Source: Hungatella sp.
Lineage (GTDB): Bacteria > Bacillota > Clostridia > Lachnospirales > Lachnospiraceae
Assembly: GCA_022796015.1 (NCBI GenBank)
Contig: JAAWHU010000005.1
Coordinates: 1 to 64,000, forward strand
Direction of reading: 5' to 3'
DNA: 64,000 nt
Part shown: positions 62,511 to 64,000 of the stretch, one piece after another
Numbering within the stretch: position 1 is the first letter of the stretch
Layout of the letters: each line of letters begins with the position of its first letter
Position numbers and translations under genes: made by a program
The notes under the pieces: generated by a model
Databases searched by the model: none
Seen by the model: the letters and a program-made list of their open reading frames with translations, nothing else
Told to the model about the DNA's origin: nothing

Positions 62511-63449
62511 ATGGTGAAAACTGTGGTTTCTGTAAGGCTTCCGGTAGACGAGAAGCTGCGGATCTGCAAGCAGGTTATTGAGCCGGAAGGGTCTGACAGG
62601 AAAGAAAAAAGAATCTGTATTGTGACAGGAACCCATGGGGATGAACTGGAAGGGCAGTATGTGTGCTATGAGCTGTGCCGGAGGCTGAAAGAGGATATAA
62701 GCTGTCTGGCAGGAACCGTGGAGATCTATCCGGCGCTGAACCCTCTTGGCGTGGATTCCATAACAAGGGGCATTCCTATGTTTGACCTGGATATGAACCG
62801 GATCTTCCCGGGAAGCGACGAGGGAGCCGTGCCGGAGTATGTGGCTTCTAGGATTATTGAAGATATCAAGGGGGCTGATCTGTGCATTGACATTCATGCC
62901 AGCAATATTTTCCTCAGGGAGATTCCCCAGGTGCGTATGAGTGAGATGACGGCAGAGAGGCTGCTTCCCTTTGCCAAAAGGCTGAATATCGATTACGTGT
63001 GGATTCACGGGGCCGCTACGGTCCTGGAGGCAACCCTTGCCCACAGCCTGAATATGATGGGGGTGCCTACCCTTGTGGTGGAGATGGGGGTGGGAATGCG
63101 GATTACCCTGGAGTACGGCCGTCAGCTGGTGGATGGAATCTTCTGCCTCATGAAGGAGCTGGGGATGTGGGAGGGGGATACGGTCACTCCCAAAAAACCC
63201 ATTATCTCCACGGATGGACAGGTGGGATTCGTCAATGCCAACCACAGCGGAATCTTTATTCCCCATGTGGACCACTGGGAGAGCATTCAAAAGGGGGAGA
63301 CCATAGGAGAGATCTTGAATCCCCTGGAAGGAAGGGTGGAGGAGGTGCTGCGGGCCCCCTGTGACGGCATGGTGTTTACCTTGAGGGAGTATCCCATTGT
63401 CAACAGCGGCTCTCTCATCGCCCGGGTGCTGGGAGGTGATTTTCATTGA
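62511..63449 (+). CDS. M14-type succinylglutamate desuccinylase/aspartoacylase-like peptidase
   Basis: 312 residues. Zinc ligands appear intact: His42 and Glu45 in TGTHGDELEG, and the third histidine in IDIHASN near residue 128. DLDMNRIFPG near 95-104 is the family's Asn-Arg substrate-binding motif. The C-terminal 90 residues form a beta domain (GQVGFVNANHSGIFIPHVDH). It hydrolyses an amide bond next to a carboxylate. It directly follows the transglutaminase gene and overlaps the next M14 gene by TTGA, so it probably processes the product of the ATP-grasp pathway. Confidence 0.9.
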   Translation: MVKTVVSVRLPVDEKLRICKQVIEPEGSDRKEKRICIVTGTHGDELEGQYVCYELCRRLKEDISCLAGTVEIYPALNPLGVDSITRGIPMFDLDMNRIFPGSDEGAVPEYVASRIIEDIKGADLCIDIHASNIFLREIPQVRMSEMTAERLLPFAKRLNIDYVWIHGAATVLEATLAHSLNMMGVPTLVVEMGVGMRITLEYGRQLVDGIFCLMKELGMWEGDTVTPKKPIISTDGQVGFVNANHSGIFIPHVDHWESIQKGETIGEILNPLEGRVEEVLRAPCDGMVFTLREYPIVNSGSLIARVLGGDFH

Positions 63450-64000
63450 GAAAAGAGATCATCTATAGGCTTGGCAATACATACCGGGACGACTTGACGG
63501 TCTACGGGTATCATTTCGGAAAGGGGGAGAAGTCCGCCTGCATTGTAGGGTCCATGCGGGGCAACGAGGTGCAGCAGATGTATGTGTGCTCCCAACTGGT
63601 GAAGGCCTTAAAGACGCTGGAGGAGAAGGGGGCCTTTGTGTCAGGCAATGAGATTCTGGTGATCCCTTCGGTAAACCATTTTTCTATGAACATCGGCAAA
63701 CGGTTCTGGGCAGTTGACAACACAGACATAAACCGCATGTTTCCGGGTTACGATCAGGGAGAGACCACCCAGAGGATTGCCGCGGGAGTCTTCGACGTGG
63801 TTCAGCACTACAGCTATGGAATCCAGTTTACCAGCTTTTACATACCCGGGGATTTTATTCCCCATGTAAGGATGATGGAGACAGGGTTTCAGAATCCCAG
63901 CCTGGCCAATCTTTTCGGGCTTCCCTATGTGGTTATCAGAAGCCCCAAGCCTGTAGACACTACCACCTTAAACTATAACTGGCAGATCTGGGATACCAGC
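63446..64000 (+). CDS. M14-like protein with lost zinc ligands (5' part)
   Basis: 185 codons, cut by the window end. The TTG start at 63446 overlaps the previous stop and has GGGAGGTGAT upstream. It is a paralogue of the preceding protein: NTDINRMFPGYDQG aligns with its NRIFPG motif, and FIPHVRMMETGFQNP fits the later core. The zinc motif is altered: HGDE is replaced by Arg38-Gly-Asn-Glu41, and the later D-x-H is replaced by YGIQFTSF. Two of three zinc ligands are thus missing in this copy. It may be a non-catalytic partner of the active peptidase. Confidence 0.85.
   Translation, partial: MRKEIIYRLGNTYRDDLTVYGYHFGKGEKSACIVGSMRGNEVQQMYVCSQLVKALKTLEEKGAFVSGNEILVIPSVNHFSMNIGKRFWAVDNTDINRMFPGYDQGETTQRIAAGVFDVVQHYSYGIQFTSFYIPGDFIPHVRMMETGFQNPSLANLFGLPYVVIRSPKPVDTTTLNYNWQIWDTS

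Noticed and set aside
62397..63446. 349-codon minus-strand open frame opposite the M14 gene
   Set aside because: Exact antisense shadow of the zinc peptidase gene; no family features, His/Pro-rich composition typical of reverse frames.

Overview
The window looks like a chromosomal segment of a Gram-positive anaerobe of the Lachnospiraceae type (former Clostridium cluster XIVa; Enterocloster, Hungatella or Lachnoclostridium-like). The basis is strong AGGAGG ribosome binding sites, TTGACA/TATAAT promoters, purine-rich coding strands, lipoprotein-type sugar-binding proteins, a biotin-dependent Na+-pumping decarboxylase operon, an mcsA-mcsB-clpC operon, and families typical of gut clostridia (DUF6465, DUF1576, OadG lipoprotein, cohesin plus cadherin-like surface proteins). 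The species is inferred; no rRNA is present. I see no phage, insertion sequence or CRISPR array.

Layout. 1-10.1 kb is a glycan-use locus: a GH31 glycosidase (minus strand, cut by the window edge), an LplB/LplC/LipO-type sugar ABC transporter without its ATPase, a membrane-bound AraC regulator, a PhnP-like metallo-hydrolase and a GH78 alpha-L-rhamnosidase broken by one extra G in a G8 tract. 10.2-14.1 kb: a LysR regulator, an SLC13/ArsB-type carrier and a class C beta-lactamase-like hydrolase. 14.2-22.3 kb: GH1 glucosidase, MATE and patatin in one run; DUF362 and a polysaccharide deacetylase on the minus strand; a second MATE with a YhcC/TIGR01212 radical SAM protein. 22.4-27.8 kb: DUF6465 protein, HerA/YjgR-like ATPase, DUF1576 membrane protein, RsmF-like rRNA methyltransferase.

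27.8-33.2 kb is a chaperone-like operon: a giant TPR protein with a J-like domain lacking HPD, an HscC-like Hsp70, and a small acidic protein. DinB and a D,D-carboxypeptidase follow. 36.1-41.5 kb is a sodium-pump decarboxylase operon with two different carboxyltransferases sharing one gamma, biotin carrier and beta subunit. 41.6-45.6 kb encodes a secreted SH3/glucosaminidase and a membrane-anchored cohesin protein, both with cadherin-like domains. 45.8-50.3 kb is GntR-mcsA-mcsB-clpC, with a short GntR in the ctsR position and an McsB lacking key catalytic residues.

50.3-59.3 kb: a small protein of unknown function, RadA, a PadR/FtsW-like pair, tRNA-Trp, 5-formyl-THF cyclo-ligase, an HPr-like protein without the phosphorylatable histidine, a nuclease-XPD helicase fusion and a LysR regulator. 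59.7-64 kb is a tightly coupled cluster of permuted ATP-grasp, alpha-E, transglutaminase-like and two M14-type proteins. The second M14 protein has lost zinc ligands and runs off the window. This cluster and the J-TPR/Hsp70 operon are the best candidates for poorly described systems. All functions are inferred from remembered family motifs; no database search was run.
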